From an uncultured Roseburia sp. (GTDB taxonomy: Bacteria > Bacillota > Clostridia > Lachnospirales > Lachnospiraceae): a DNA stretch of 6,452 nucleotides. The stretch is from the NCBI GenBank assembly GCA_947057405.1, contig CAMSEJ010000150.1, positions 1 through 6,452 on the forward strand, read 5' to 3'. The position numbers were made by a program, and so were the translations under genes. The notes below the pieces were generated by a model. The model worked only from the letters and a program-made list of their open reading frames with translations, had not been told where the DNA came from and did not search any database. Positions 1 through 6,440 of this stretch are shown here, piece by piece. Within the stretch, counting starts at the first letter, position 1, and each line of letters starts with the position of its first letter.

Positions 1-185
1 ATGAGAATACCAAAATGGGATACTTTAGAGCCGTTTTATCCTGTCACACAGCGAATGCCGTATCCCCTGTCCTCTGGCTGACGGAACTTTGCCAACATTA
101 TTCGCTGTAGTATTAGATCCTGTTTGAAAAATCCCGATAACTTCCCTGCCGCAGCCGGCAGGGCAAGCCGGAATGCGCCAATCCG
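1..185. other. Left-edge intergenic region with an inverted repeat, no gene seen
   Basis: No convincing gene lies here. Two short plus-strand frames exist, 26 codons from base 1 and 31 codons from base 15. Neither has a ribosome binding site, and they overlap in different frames. Bases 48-56 (ACAGCGAAT) and 100-108 (ATTCGCTGT) form a perfect 9-bp inverted repeat enclosing 43 bases. Inside it, CCGT (58-61) can pair with ACGG (81-84). The block could be a folded RNA, a small intergenic repeat or the end of an element cut by the window edge. I cannot tell which from one copy. Confidence 0.5.
144..163 (-). terminator. Hairpin downstream of leuA, possible terminator
   Basis: CCCTGCCG (144-151) and CGGCAGGG (156-163) form a perfect 8-bp GC-rich stem with a 4-base loop, 22 bp past the leuA stop codon. 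Read on the minus strand, the stem is followed by a mixed stretch and only later by five T. The U-tract is therefore displaced by about a dozen bases, which is weak for an intrinsic terminator. It may act as an inefficient terminator or as a 3'-end stabilising hairpin. Confidence 0.45.
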
Positions 186-1859
186 TTAAGCGCGCACCAA
201 TGTCTGAATACCTGCCCGGTTAATCGCCGCCGTCAGCGCCTCAACCGATGCCCTGATAATATCCTCGTCCGTCCCGATTCCCCAAAACAGCTTATCGTGC
301 GCCGTAATTCCCACATAAGCAAGCGCCTTCGAGGAAGAGCCGCGGGAAAGCGCATGCTCCGTATACTCCGTCAGCTCATACGTAATATTAAAATGCTTTT
401 TGAGCGCAATGCTGACCGCATCCAACCGCCCGTTCCCGTTTGCCGTAACCACATCCGGCCCCTCCGGCGTCTCAATGGTAACGGTTGCCTCCATCCCGTC
501 CTGCTGCCGGAAATGGCATTCCGACACATGGAAATCGCTCGCAATATTGCGGTATGTCTCCATAAAAATTTCATAAATCCGTTCGGCCCCAAGCTCGCTG
601 TGCTCCCTGTCGGATACATCCTTAACCAGATAACCGAATTCCTCTTTCATCCGATCCGGAAGCAGAATCCCGTACGCCTGCTTTAACACATAGCTTACGC
701 CGCCTTTGCCGGACTGGCTGTTGATCCGAATTACGTCGGAATCATACGTGCGCCCCAGATCCTGCGGATCAATCGGCAGATACGGTACCGTCCAGTGCGG
801 ATCCTCTCCCGAAGTATGGCACGCCATGCCTTTTGAAATCGCATCCTGGTGCGATCCGGAAAAAGCGGTAAATACCAGATCCCCGGCATACGGCTGGCGC
901 ATGGAAACCTCCATATTGGTCAACTCCTCATAGGTCTGCCGGATTTTTTTCATATTGTGAAAGTCAAGCCCCGGATCCACCCCCAGGGAATACAGATTCA
1001 TACAAAGCGTCACAATATCCACATTCCCGGTCCGCTCCCCGTTGCCGAACAGTGTCCCCTCAATCCGGTCCGCCCCGGCAAGCAGCCCCAGTTCCGCATC
1101 GCTGATGCCGCTTCCCCTGTCGTTGTGGGGATGCAGGGAAATCAGAACGCTGTCGCGGTAATTTAAGTTCTTGTCAAAATATTCAATCTGGCTTGCAAAC
1201 ACATGCGGCATGGAATACTGTACCGTCGACGGCAGGTTAATAATCGCCTTGCGCTCCGGCGTCGGCTTCCAGACATCAAGCACGGCGTTGCAGACCTCCA
1301 GCGCATAATCCATTTCCGTCCCGGTAAAGCTCTCCGGGGAATATTCAAAGGAAATATTCCCTTTTTCATTTTTGGACAAATCATATACCAGCTTTGCGCC
1401 GTCTACGGCAATCTGCTTAATCTCCTCTTTGGATTTTTTAAATACCTGCTCGCGCTGCGCCACGGAAGTGGAATTGTATACGTGCACAATCACGTTCGGC
1501 GCCCCGTCAATCGCCTCAAAGGTGCGCTTGATAATATGTTCCCTGGCCTGGGTCAGCACCTGCACCGTTACGTCGTCCGGGATCATATTCCGTTCAATAA
1601 TGGTGCGCAAAAACTGATATTCCGTTTCGGAGGCGGCCGGGAACCCGACTTCAATATGCTTAAAGCCAATCTCCACCAGCATCCGGTAAAACTTTACCTT
1701 CTCCTCCAAATTCATCGGCTCAATCAAAGCCTGATTGCCATCGCGCAAATCTACGCTGCACCAGACGGGCGCTTTGTCCGCGGCGTCTTTTTTGACCCAG
1801 TCAAAACAATCCTGCGGCGGCATAAAATACATTTTCCGGTACTTCTCAAATCCTTTCAT
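186..1859 (-). CDS. leuA: 2-isopropylmalate synthase
   Basis: This enzyme condenses acetyl-CoA with 2-oxoisovalerate to form 2-isopropylmalate, the committed step of leucine biosynthesis in the cytoplasm. The 557 residues match the long (type 2) LeuA form. The catalytic TIM barrel begins with SVDLRDGNQAL (35-45). The metal-binding HPHNDRG lies at 243-249 and FGNGERTGN at 271-279. SQSGKGGVSYVL (381-392) leads into the linker region. A C-terminal LeuA regulatory domain (about 435-557, with NGNGRLDA at 475-482 and YVGITA at 515-520) should bind leucine for feedback inhibition. The ATG at 1859 has GAGGA six bases upstream (1866-1870). The gene appears intact and no other leu gene is visible beside it. 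Transcription is controlled by the T-box leader upstream. The neighbouring hairpin at 144-163 may end the transcript. Confidence 0.96.
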   Translation of the reverse strand: MKGFEKYRKMYFMPPQDCFDWVKKDAADKAPVWCSVDLRDGNQALIEPMNLEEKVKFYRMLVEIGFKHIEVGFPAASETEYQFLRTIIERNMIPDDVTVQVLTQAREHIIKRTFEAIDGAPNVIVHVYNSTSVAQREQVFKKSKEEIKQIAVDGAKLVYDLSKNEKGNISFEYSPESFTGTEMDYALEVCNAVLDVWKPTPERKAIINLPSTVQYSMPHVFASQIEYFDKNLNYRDSVLISLHPHNDRGSGISDAELGLLAGADRIEGTLFGNGERTGNVDIVTLCMNLYSLGVDPGLDFHNMKKIRQTYEELTNMEVSMRQPYAGDLVFTAFSGSHQDAISKGMACHTSGEDPHWTVPYLPIDPQDLGRTYDSDVIRINSQSGKGGVSYVLKQAYGILLPDRMKEEFGYLVKDVSDREHSELGAERIYEIFMETYRNIASDFHVSECHFRQQDGMEATVTIETPEGPDVVTANGNGRLDAVSIALKKHFNITYELTEYTEHALSRGSSSKALAYVGITAHDKLFWGIGTDEDIIRASVEALTAAINRAGIQTLVRA

Positions 1860-1945
1860 ATAACATCCTCGCTTTCTGATTTTTCAGTTCGGGCGCATTC
1901 TTCCCGGTGCTTTTTTACATTCCGTTTCCGGCAGATCTCCGGACG

Positions 1946-1981
1946 AAAAAAAAGCCCTGCGCCTCTAAAAACATAGAGACG
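1946..1981 (-). terminator. T-box-controlled terminator of the leuA leader
   Basis: On the minus strand CGTCTCTA (1981-1974) pairs with TAGAGGCG (1967-1960), including one G-U pair, around a six-base loop. Eight T follow at 1953-1946. CTCTA (1978-1974) is shared with the antiterminator, so the two structures exclude each other. Six bases (CAGGGC) separate this stem from the U-tract. They could be used if CGCAGG also pairs with CCGCG of the T-box sequence, with the central helix retained. Confidence 0.85.
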
Positions 1982-2231
1982 TAAGACATTCTTACGCGGT
2001 ACCACTCTAATTCATGATTGCTCATGCTCTCAGCCGGTACGGGACGACATCCTTATACCGCTCCCGGGTAACGGCGGGCTTCCGTCTGCAGCTACTCGGT
2101 CCGCCCTCCGGCAGAAATTTCACGCAGCAACTCCAAGGCGAGTTCCCTGTCTTTTATCTGCTGTTTCGCAGCGGCCAACAGCTCTCTGAAAAATAAATCA
2201 GGCAGGTACTATTCCTTTTCTTCGTCTTTCC
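1946..2231 (-). promoter_or_regulatory. T-box riboswitch leader, leucine specific, for leuA
   Basis: This untranslated leader senses uncharged tRNA-Leu and lets transcription continue into leuA when leucine is scarce. The T-box sequence AGAGTGGTACCGCG is at 2008-1995. The antiterminator is TAGAG (2009-2005), a bulge containing TGGT (2004-2001), then GCGTAAGA pairing with TCTTACGT over an ATG loop, closed by CTCTA (1978-1974). TGGT is complementary to the ACCA acceptor end expected of tRNA-Leu. In Stem I, AGTA is at 2210-2207 and AGAGAG at 2187-2182, followed by a distal hairpin closed by CTGTT/AACAG. The specifier is read as CTC (2142-2140) in the context GAA-CTC-GCC, which is leucine and fits the gene downstream. 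The 5' end is estimated from the promoter. Confidence 0.93.
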
Positions 2232-2237
2232 TGCAAT

Positions 2238-2266
2238 ATCATAACACAGATGACTCTTCAGGTAAA
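2238..2266 (-). promoter_or_regulatory. Promoter of the leuA T-box leader
   Basis: The -35 element is TTTACC (2266-2261) and the -10 element is TATGAT (2243-2238), separated by 17 bp. This places the transcript start near 2231, just ahead of the T-box Stem I. The promoter sits just downstream of the stop codon of the small gene at 2297, with no terminator between them. Confidence 0.75.
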
Positions 2267-2296
2267 GAGGAAATTTCATTTTATGTGGCTGAACCG

Positions 2297-2566
2297 TTAC
2301 GCAGTCCCGGCATATTTCTTTTCATATACCCGGTTTAAATACGAGGTAATTTCCTCTAATGCCGCGTCCGAAAACGGAAAGGTTTTCTTTTCTTTTTCTT
2401 CGTCTGTGGCTGCAAAGCTGTATGGGCCCTTCCAGGTAAATACGTCAAACCGTTCCGCATCGCCTTCGGTTTCTCTTTTAATCAGATAGCGCATGCCGCG
2501 CCGGCTTCCGGTGAACTTTTCCTTTTTATAAAAATCCAGTGCAAGCAGATCGCTGCGTTCTATCAT
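2297..2566 (-). CDS. Small conserved-looking protein of unknown function
   Basis: I do not recognise a characterised function for these 89 residues. The protein is charged and soluble-looking, with no signal peptide or membrane segment. Its N-terminal part contains YKKEKFTGSRRGMRY, its middle is rich in aromatic residues (VFTWKGPYSF), then comes a Glu/Lys-rich stretch, and the C-terminus looks helical (EEITSYLNRVYEKKY). It resembles small clostridial proteins usually left as hypothetical; that resemblance is from memory. The ATG at 2566 is preferred over the one at 2572 because GGGAG (2578-2574) is seven bases from the former and one base from the latter. It has its own promoter. No terminator is visible before the leuA promoter, so its transcript may run into the T-box leader. 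Confidence 0.8.
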   Translation of the reverse strand: MIERSDLLALDFYKKEKFTGSRRGMRYLIKRETEGDAERFDVFTWKGPYSFAATDEEKEKKTFPFSDAALEEITSYLNRVYEKKYAGTA

Positions 2567-2602
2567 AAGCATACTCCCTTAAAACAAACTGAACCTGTTT
2601 TT

Positions 2603-2631
2603 ATTCTACCACCGCCGCGCCGCTTATGCAA
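2603..2631 (-). promoter_or_regulatory. Promoter of the small gene
   Basis: TTGCAT (2631-2626) and TAGAAT (2608-2603) are spaced by 17 bp and lie about 37 bases upstream of the chosen start at 2566. Four of six -35 bases and five of six -10 bases match the sigma-A consensus. The position, directly after the terminator of the upstream operon, supports an independent transcription unit. Confidence 0.65.
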
Positions 2632-2646
2632 GCAGGGGTTTTGCGC

Positions 2647-2683
2647 AAAAAAACCGCAACCCGTCTGTGGCGGATTGCGGTTT
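2647..2683 (-). terminator. Intrinsic terminator of the scaffold/GGGtGRT operon
   Basis: On the minus strand, a 13-bp stem (2683-2671 with 2663-2651, one G-U pair) surrounds a seven-base loop. The T-tract at 2653-2647 overlaps the end of the stem. It lies about 20 bases after the stop codon of the GGGtGRT gene and separates that operon from the small gene downstream. Confidence 0.93.
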
Positions 2684-2701
2684 ACATTTAGAAAGCCTGT
2701 A

Positions 2702-3712
2702 TTAGCATTTGCCTGCTTTATGCGCTTCCTCAATAGAAACGGCTACTGCAACGGTAGCGCCTACCATCGGGTTGTTGCCCATTCCGATCAGACCCATCAT
2801 TTCTACATGGGCAGGAACGGAAGAAGATCCGGCGAACTGTGCGTCGGAATGCATCCTTCCCATGGTATCTGTCATACCGTAGGAAGCCGGGCCGGCAGCC
2901 ATGTTGTCCGGATGGAGAGTACGTCCCGTACCGCCGCCGGAAGCTACGGAGAAATATTTCTTGCCCTGCTCGTTGCATTCTTTCTTGTATGTACCTGCAA
3001 CCGGATGCTGGAAACGGGTCGGGTTGGTGGAGTTGCCGGTGATGGAAACGCCTACGTTTTCCATGTGCATAATGGCAACGCCTTCCTGTACGTCGTCGGC
3101 GCCGTAGCATTTTACGGTAGCACGCAGACCTTCGGAATATGCTTTTTCATAGATCACATTGACCTTGTTCTCCTGATAGTCAAACTTGGTCTCTACAAAA
3201 GTAAATCCGTTGATACGGGAAATGATCTGTGCAGCGTCCTTGCCAAGCCCGTTTAAGATTACGCGCAGCGGATTCTGGCGTACCTTGTTGGCCTTTTCTG
3301 CGATACCGATCGCACCCTCTGCCGCTGCAAAGGATTCATGTCCTGCCAAAAAGCAGAAGCATTCGGTTTCTTCCTCAAGCAGCATCTTGCCGAGGTTGCC
3401 GTGGCCAATTCCTACCTTCCGGTGATCGGCAACCGATCCCGGGATGCAGAATGCCTGTAAGCCTTCTCCGATTGCAGCCGCAGCGTCCGCTGCGCGGAGG
3501 GCGCCTTTTTTGATTGCAATGGCAGAGCCTACAATGTAAGCCCAGCATGCATTTTCAAAACAGATCGGCTGGATCTTCTTTACCTGCTCGTAAACGTCAA
3601 GCCCAGCGTCTTTGGTAATCTTTTCAGCTTCTTCGATCGAGCTGATGCCATAGTTGTTTAATACGGCGTTAATCTGGTCAATTCTTCTTTCATATGATTC
3701 AAATAAAGCCAT
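2702..3712 (-). CDS. GGGtGRT family protein, function unknown
   Basis: The 336 residues carry the signature GGGTGRT at 259-265, directly followed by LHPDNMAAGPASYGMTD. That motif names a clostridial family for which I know no established biochemical role. Other conserved-looking blocks are HGNLGKMLLEEETECFCFLAGHE (about 104-126) and a glycine-rich C-terminus ending in GKC. There are eight cysteines (51, 56, 88, 118, 120, 202, 246, 336). The CFC pair at 118-120 could bind metal or a cluster, but this is a guess. No signal peptide or transmembrane helix is evident. The gene follows the NifU-like scaffold gene after 21 bp, so the two are probably co-transcribed and work together. The ATG at 3712 has GGAG at 3727-3724, 11 bases upstream, a rather long gap that suggests modest initiation. 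A strong terminator follows. Confidence 0.92.
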   Translation of the reverse strand: MALFESYERRIDQINAVLNNYGISSIEEAEKITKDAGLDVYEQVKKIQPICFENACWAYIVGSAIAIKKGALRAADAAAAIGEGLQAFCIPGSVADHRKVGIGHGNLGKMLLEEETECFCFLAGHESFAAAEGAIGIAEKANKVRQNPLRVILNGLGKDAAQIISRINGFTFVETKFDYQENKVNVIYEKAYSEGLRATVKCYGADDVQEGVAIMHMENVGVSITGNSTNPTRFQHPVAGTYKKECNEQGKKYFSVASGGGTGRTLHPDNMAAGPASYGMTDTMGRMHSDAQFAGSSSVPAHVEMMGLIGMGNNPMVGATVAVAVSIEEAHKAGKC

Positions 3713-3733
3713 TATCTTCGTCTCTCCTTTCCT

Positions 3734-4426
3734 TTACTCTACGCGTGGATCGATAATCTTAGCAGCGTCTGCCACACGGCCATACTGTCCCTGGGCTTTC
3801 TCCCAGGCTGTGTTCGGATCGTCGCCTTTTTTGATGAAATCGGTCATTTTGCCAAGAGAAACGAACTTGTATCCGATTACTTCGTTGTCAGCGTCAAGGG
3901 CAATACCTGTTACATAGCCTTCTGCCATTTCCAGATAGCGAACCCCTTTTTCTTTGGTTGCATACATCGTACCAACCTGGGAACGAAGCCCTTTCCCCAG
4001 GTCTTCCAGACCGGCGCCGATTGCAAGCCCGTCGTCAGAGAATGCGCTCTGGGTACGTCCGTAAACGATCTGTAAGAACAGCTCACGCATAGCGGTATTG
4101 ATGGCGTCACAGACAAGATCGGTATTTAACGCTTCCAAAATTGTCTTGCCCTGCAAAATTTCCGCTGCCATGGCTGCGGAATGCGTCATGCCCGAACATC
4201 CGATTGTCTCTACCAGTGCTTCTTCAATTATGCCGTTCTTTACGTTCAGCGACAGCTTACAGGCACCCTGCTGCGGTGCGCACCAGCCGATACCATGGGT
4301 AAAACCCGAAACGTCTTCAATTTTTTTGGAGTGGACCCATTTCCCTTCTTCCGGAATGGGAGCTGGTTCATGTTTTGCGCCTTTTGCAACCGGACACATG
4401 TTTTCGACTTCCTTCGTGTAAATCAT
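3734..4426 (-). CDS. NifU-like iron-sulfur cluster assembly scaffold protein
   Basis: The N-terminal half aligns by eye with IscU/NifU scaffolds, on which Fe-S clusters are built before transfer to apoproteins. The core runs from GWCAPQQGACKLSLNVKNG (about 47-65) through ETIGCSGMTHSAA (73-85). Cysteines at 11, 49, 56, 77 and 106 are candidate ligands. The ACGD motif typical of IscU is replaced by APQQGAC. At 230 residues it is longer than IscU (about 130), with an extra C-terminal part ending in DPRVE. The ATG at 4426 is chosen because AAAGGAG (4440-4434) lies seven bases upstream. A longer in-frame start at 4618 would overlap the regulator gene and add residues that look non-coding. It forms an operon with the GGGtGRT gene. 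No cysteine desulfurase gene is nearby. Cluster binding itself is not proven by sequence. Confidence 0.9.
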   Translation of the reverse strand: MIYTKEVENMCPVAKGAKHEPAPIPEEGKWVHSKKIEDVSGFTHGIGWCAPQQGACKLSLNVKNGIIEEALVETIGCSGMTHSAAMAAEILQGKTILEALNTDLVCDAINTAMRELFLQIVYGRTQSAFSDDGLAIGAGLEDLGKGLRSQVGTMYATKEKGVRYLEMAEGYVTGIALDADNEVIGYKFVSLGKMTDFIKKGDDPNTAWEKAQGQYGRVADAAKIIDPRVE

Positions 4427-4541
4427 TATAAGACTCCTTTCAATTAAATCATTATGCGAATGCAGATTATGGCATATTCTGCATACTGCCTTTATTTTCG
4501 CATATTTTTTGACATTCGTAAAGTGGTTTTTGGCATTTTTC
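4427..4541. other. Gap between the AraC gene and the scaffold operon, promoter not clear
   Basis: The gap is AT-rich and must carry the start signals of the scaffold operon unless it is read from the regulator gene. No terminator for the regulator gene is visible. The best promoter match by eye is TTTACG (4522-4517) and GAAAAT (4499-4494) with a 17-bp spacer, which is weak. GCATA or its complement recurs several times between 4453 and 4504. Confidence 0.4.
4460..4484. promoter_or_regulatory. 25-bp dyad upstream of the scaffold operon, possible operator
   Basis: ATGCAGA (4460-4466) and TCTGCAT (4478-4484) are perfect inverted 7-bp arms separated by 11 bp. The dyad sits 33 bp upstream of the scaffold start codon, and its arm spacing would place the half-sites on nearly the same DNA face. 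It could be the site of a dimeric regulator, for example of iron or redox state, or a hairpin in the leader RNA. No regulator can be assigned from the sequence. Confidence 0.5.
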
Positions 4542-5444
4542 TTACAAATCTGCGGCGGCGCGGGCGTTCCGGTAAGCGGACGGCGTACATCCGTAAACCC
4601 GGCGGAATGCCCGTGCAAAATAACTCATTTCCTGAAACCCGCAGCGGCATGCCACGGCTCCTACCGCAAGCTGCGTATTTCTTAAGAGATCTGCGGCGCA
4701 CTGCAGGCGGTAGCTGTTCAGATAGGCAACCGGCGCCATGCCGATTGTCCGGCGGAAGCAGCGCATACATTCGCTTTCGCTGATACAGGCGCTGCCGGCG
4801 ATTTGCCGCACCGTTACGGTTTCCCAGAAATGCTGCTCGATATACGAAAGCATGGCTTTCATGCGTTCGTTTTGACGAATGGCTTTCTCGGAAGGACGCA
4901 CCGTCTGCGCCGCCTGCCTGCGGCAGAGAATGGCGGTGCACCGGGAAAGCGCGTCTCTGGCGGCGATTTCGTAATCCGGCTGTTCGTATGCGCAGATTTC
5001 CCATGCCTGGCGAATCCCGGAAAGCAGCTCTTTCTGCCAGGAAACGGTTTCTCTTAAGAAAAAACCGGTCAGGGAACGGTCCGAGGTTAACGGCAGTACA
5101 TATTTCTGCCAGAATACGCTGTCCATGCTGCCGCCGACCAGGCGGGGATGGAACACGACCGCATGCTCCGTGGCATCGAGAGTGCCGGCCTGTTCAAATG
5201 CATGCAAAACGCCCGCATTGATAAAGCAGCCTTCTCCCTGCTCCATACGAAACGTTTCGGCTCCGATGTGTACGGCAACGCTGCCCCGCTCCGTAATGCT
5301 CAGCTCCAGCTCGTCGTGCCAGTGCCAGGGGACGGGAAGGGTCTGCGCCGTGTTTTCATAACATGCTGCGGGAAAAGCAAGCGATCCGTGGGTTTTCAGT
5401 TCCCGCCTGTGCGGGTCGGTCGGACAGGTGCAGGGTGCAATCAT
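4542..5444 (-). CDS. AraC-family transcriptional regulator with N-terminal cupin domain
   Basis: The 300 residues form a typical two-domain regulator. The N-terminal cupin-like sensor (about 35-120) contains HWHDELELSI (41-50) and GCFINAGVLHAFE (72-84). The DNA-binding domain (about 192-295) has two helix-turn-helix motifs, near 211-231 and 259-281, and ends with the family pattern CGFQEMSYFARAFRR (268-282) and TPSAYR (287-292). The start at 5444 has GGAG (5454-5451) six bases upstream. The gene is divergent from the MATE transporter gene, so the pump is the most likely target. Fourteen cysteines, including CxC at 5-7 and 266-268, are many for this family and could make it redox or metal responsive, but that is speculative. 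The ligand is unknown. Confidence 0.93.
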   Translation of the reverse strand: MIAPCTCPTDPHRRELKTHGSLAFPAACYENTAQTLPVPWHWHDELELSITERGSVAVHIGAETFRMEQGEGCFINAGVLHAFEQAGTLDATEHAVVFHPRLVGGSMDSVFWQKYVLPLTSDRSLTGFFLRETVSWQKELLSGIRQAWEICAYEQPDYEIAARDALSRCTAILCRRQAAQTVRPSEKAIRQNERMKAMLSYIEQHFWETVTVRQIAGSACISESECMRCFRRTIGMAPVAYLNSYRLQCAADLLRNTQLAVGAVACRCGFQEMSYFARAFRRVYGCTPSAYRNARAAADL

Positions 5445-5491
5445 AATTTTCTCCTTTATTCATTTTTATGAAATTAAGACGGTTTTGTACT

Positions 5492-5521
5492 ATTATATGG
5501 CAGAATAATTCTAATAATCAA
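5492..5521 (-). promoter_or_regulatory. Promoter of the AraC-type regulator gene
   Basis: TTGATT (5521-5516) and a consensus TATAAT (5497-5492) are separated by 18 bp, with the -10 about 48 bases ahead of the start codon. The palindrome at 5502-5512 lies inside the spacer, a position where a bound protein would block transcription. Confidence 0.7.
5502..5512. promoter_or_regulatory. Small palindrome between divergent promoters, possible operator
   Basis: AGAATAATTCT is a perfect 11-bp palindrome around a central A. It lies in the -35/-10 spacer of the regulator promoter and upstream of the MATE -10 element. It could be a binding site for a dimer that controls one or both genes. In AT-rich DNA a palindrome this short may also arise by chance. 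Confidence 0.35.
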
Positions 5522-5531
5522 GTTATTTTGG

Positions 5532-5540
5532 TGATATAAT
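5532..5540 (+). promoter_or_regulatory. Extended -10 promoter of the MATE gene
   Basis: TGATATAAT gives a perfect TATAAT (5535-5540) preceded by the TGn extension. No good -35 element is found 16-18 bp upstream, where the sequence is only AT-rich. A missing -35 with an extended -10 fits a promoter helped by an activator such as the divergent AraC-type protein. Confidence 0.65.
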
Positions 5541-5573
5541 GCTACAACAAACCATATGAAGGAGGAACACGTT

Positions 5574-6440
5574 ATGAACCGCGAGTTTTATAAAAAACTG
5601 CTGTCTTTGGTGCTTCCGATTGCGTTTTCACAGTTTATGCTGTCTTTGGTCGGCGCTTCGGATGCACTGATGCTCGGCATGATCAGCCAGGACGCATTAT
5701 CCGCCGTTTCGCTTGCCGGGCAGGTGATGTTTGTCTTCAACCTCTTTTTAACGGCATTTGCCGCGGGCGCAAGCATGATGGCGGCGCAGTACTGGGGAAT
5801 TGGCGACCGGGATGCCGTCAGCAAAATACTGGCATTTGTACTGCGGGCATCGGTTTTCGTCTCTTTTATATTTTTTGCGGGCACGTTTTTCTTCCCGCAT
5901 ACACTGATGCGCTTTTTCACCCCGGAACCGACACTGATTGCCGGCGGCGCAATTTACCTGAAGGCCTCGGCTGTTTCCTACCTGTTCTGCGGCGTGTCGC
6001 AGATTTACCTGTGTATTATGAAAAACAGCGGCCATGCCGTTAAAAGCACGGTTATCAGCTCATTCGCCGTGGTATGCAACATCGGATTAAACGCCGTGTT
6101 GATTTTTGGGCTGTGCGGCTTAAAGCCCATGGGAATTGCCGGGGCTGCAGCTGCAACGTCCGCCGCAAGGGCGCTGGAGTGCACTTTTACCATTCTGGAT
6201 TCTTACAAGCCGGAACGGATCCGGTTAAAAGCTTCTTATTTCCTGCACAAAGACCGCGTGCTTGGCCGTGTATACTGGAAATACACCCTTCAGATTTTGG
6301 GCAACCAGCTTGCCTGGGGCTGCGGATTTACCATGTATTCCGTTGTCATGGGCCATATGGGCAGCGATGCGGTAGCCGCCAATTCCATTGCCAATATTGC
6401 CAAAAACCTGATGGTGTGCTTCTGCATCGGAATCGGAAAC
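5574..6440 (+). CDS. MATE family multidrug efflux transporter, 3' end missing
   Basis: MATE proteins export drugs or metabolites across the cytoplasmic membrane in exchange for Na+ or H+. The frame gives 289 residues to base 6440 and stays open at the edge, whereas full-length members are about 450. By eye there are about eight membrane helices, near residues 8-28, 44-66, 86-106, 127-147, 160-180, 186-206, 236-258 and 268-288. Family-like features include LPIAFSQ (14-20), the AAGASMMAAQYWG segment (63-75) and the KNSGH turn after helix 4 (150-154). The ATG at 5574 has AAGGAGG (5559-5565) eight bases upstream. The last four codons (RSEE, 6441-6452) probably come from adapter sequence and are excluded. 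The substrate cannot be predicted. Confidence 0.93.

Noticed and set aside
1..12. Adapter sequence at the left edge
   Set aside because: The first bases do not match the reverse complement of the adapter found at the right edge.
1..110. Short plus-strand peptides of 26 and 31 codons at the left edge
   Set aside because: They overlap in different frames, lack ribosome binding sites, and cover an inverted repeat better explained as non-coding.
1203..1976. 257-codon plus-strand open frame opposite leuA
   Set aside because: It is antisense to a clear LeuA and runs into the T-box terminator. Its product is rich in Arg, His and Leu and shows no domain, so it is a shadow of the real gene.
2675..3256. 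193-codon plus-strand open frame opposite the GGGtGRT gene
   Set aside because: It overlaps a strong terminator and a recognisable protein on the other strand, with no ribosome binding site or domain.
4427..4618. Longer start for the scaffold gene at 4618
   Set aside because: It would overlap the end of the regulator gene and add a non-conserved stretch across the promoter region. The ATG at 4426 has a near-ideal ribosome binding site.
4492..5004. 170-codon minus-strand frame within the AraC-type gene
   Set aside because: It is the same strand in another frame, very Arg-rich, and runs past the end of the regulator gene. The AraC frame has clear family motifs.
5588..5920. 110-codon minus-strand frame opposite the MATE gene
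   Set aside because: The plus-strand frame is a continuous membrane protein with a promoter and ribosome binding site; the antisense frame has neither.
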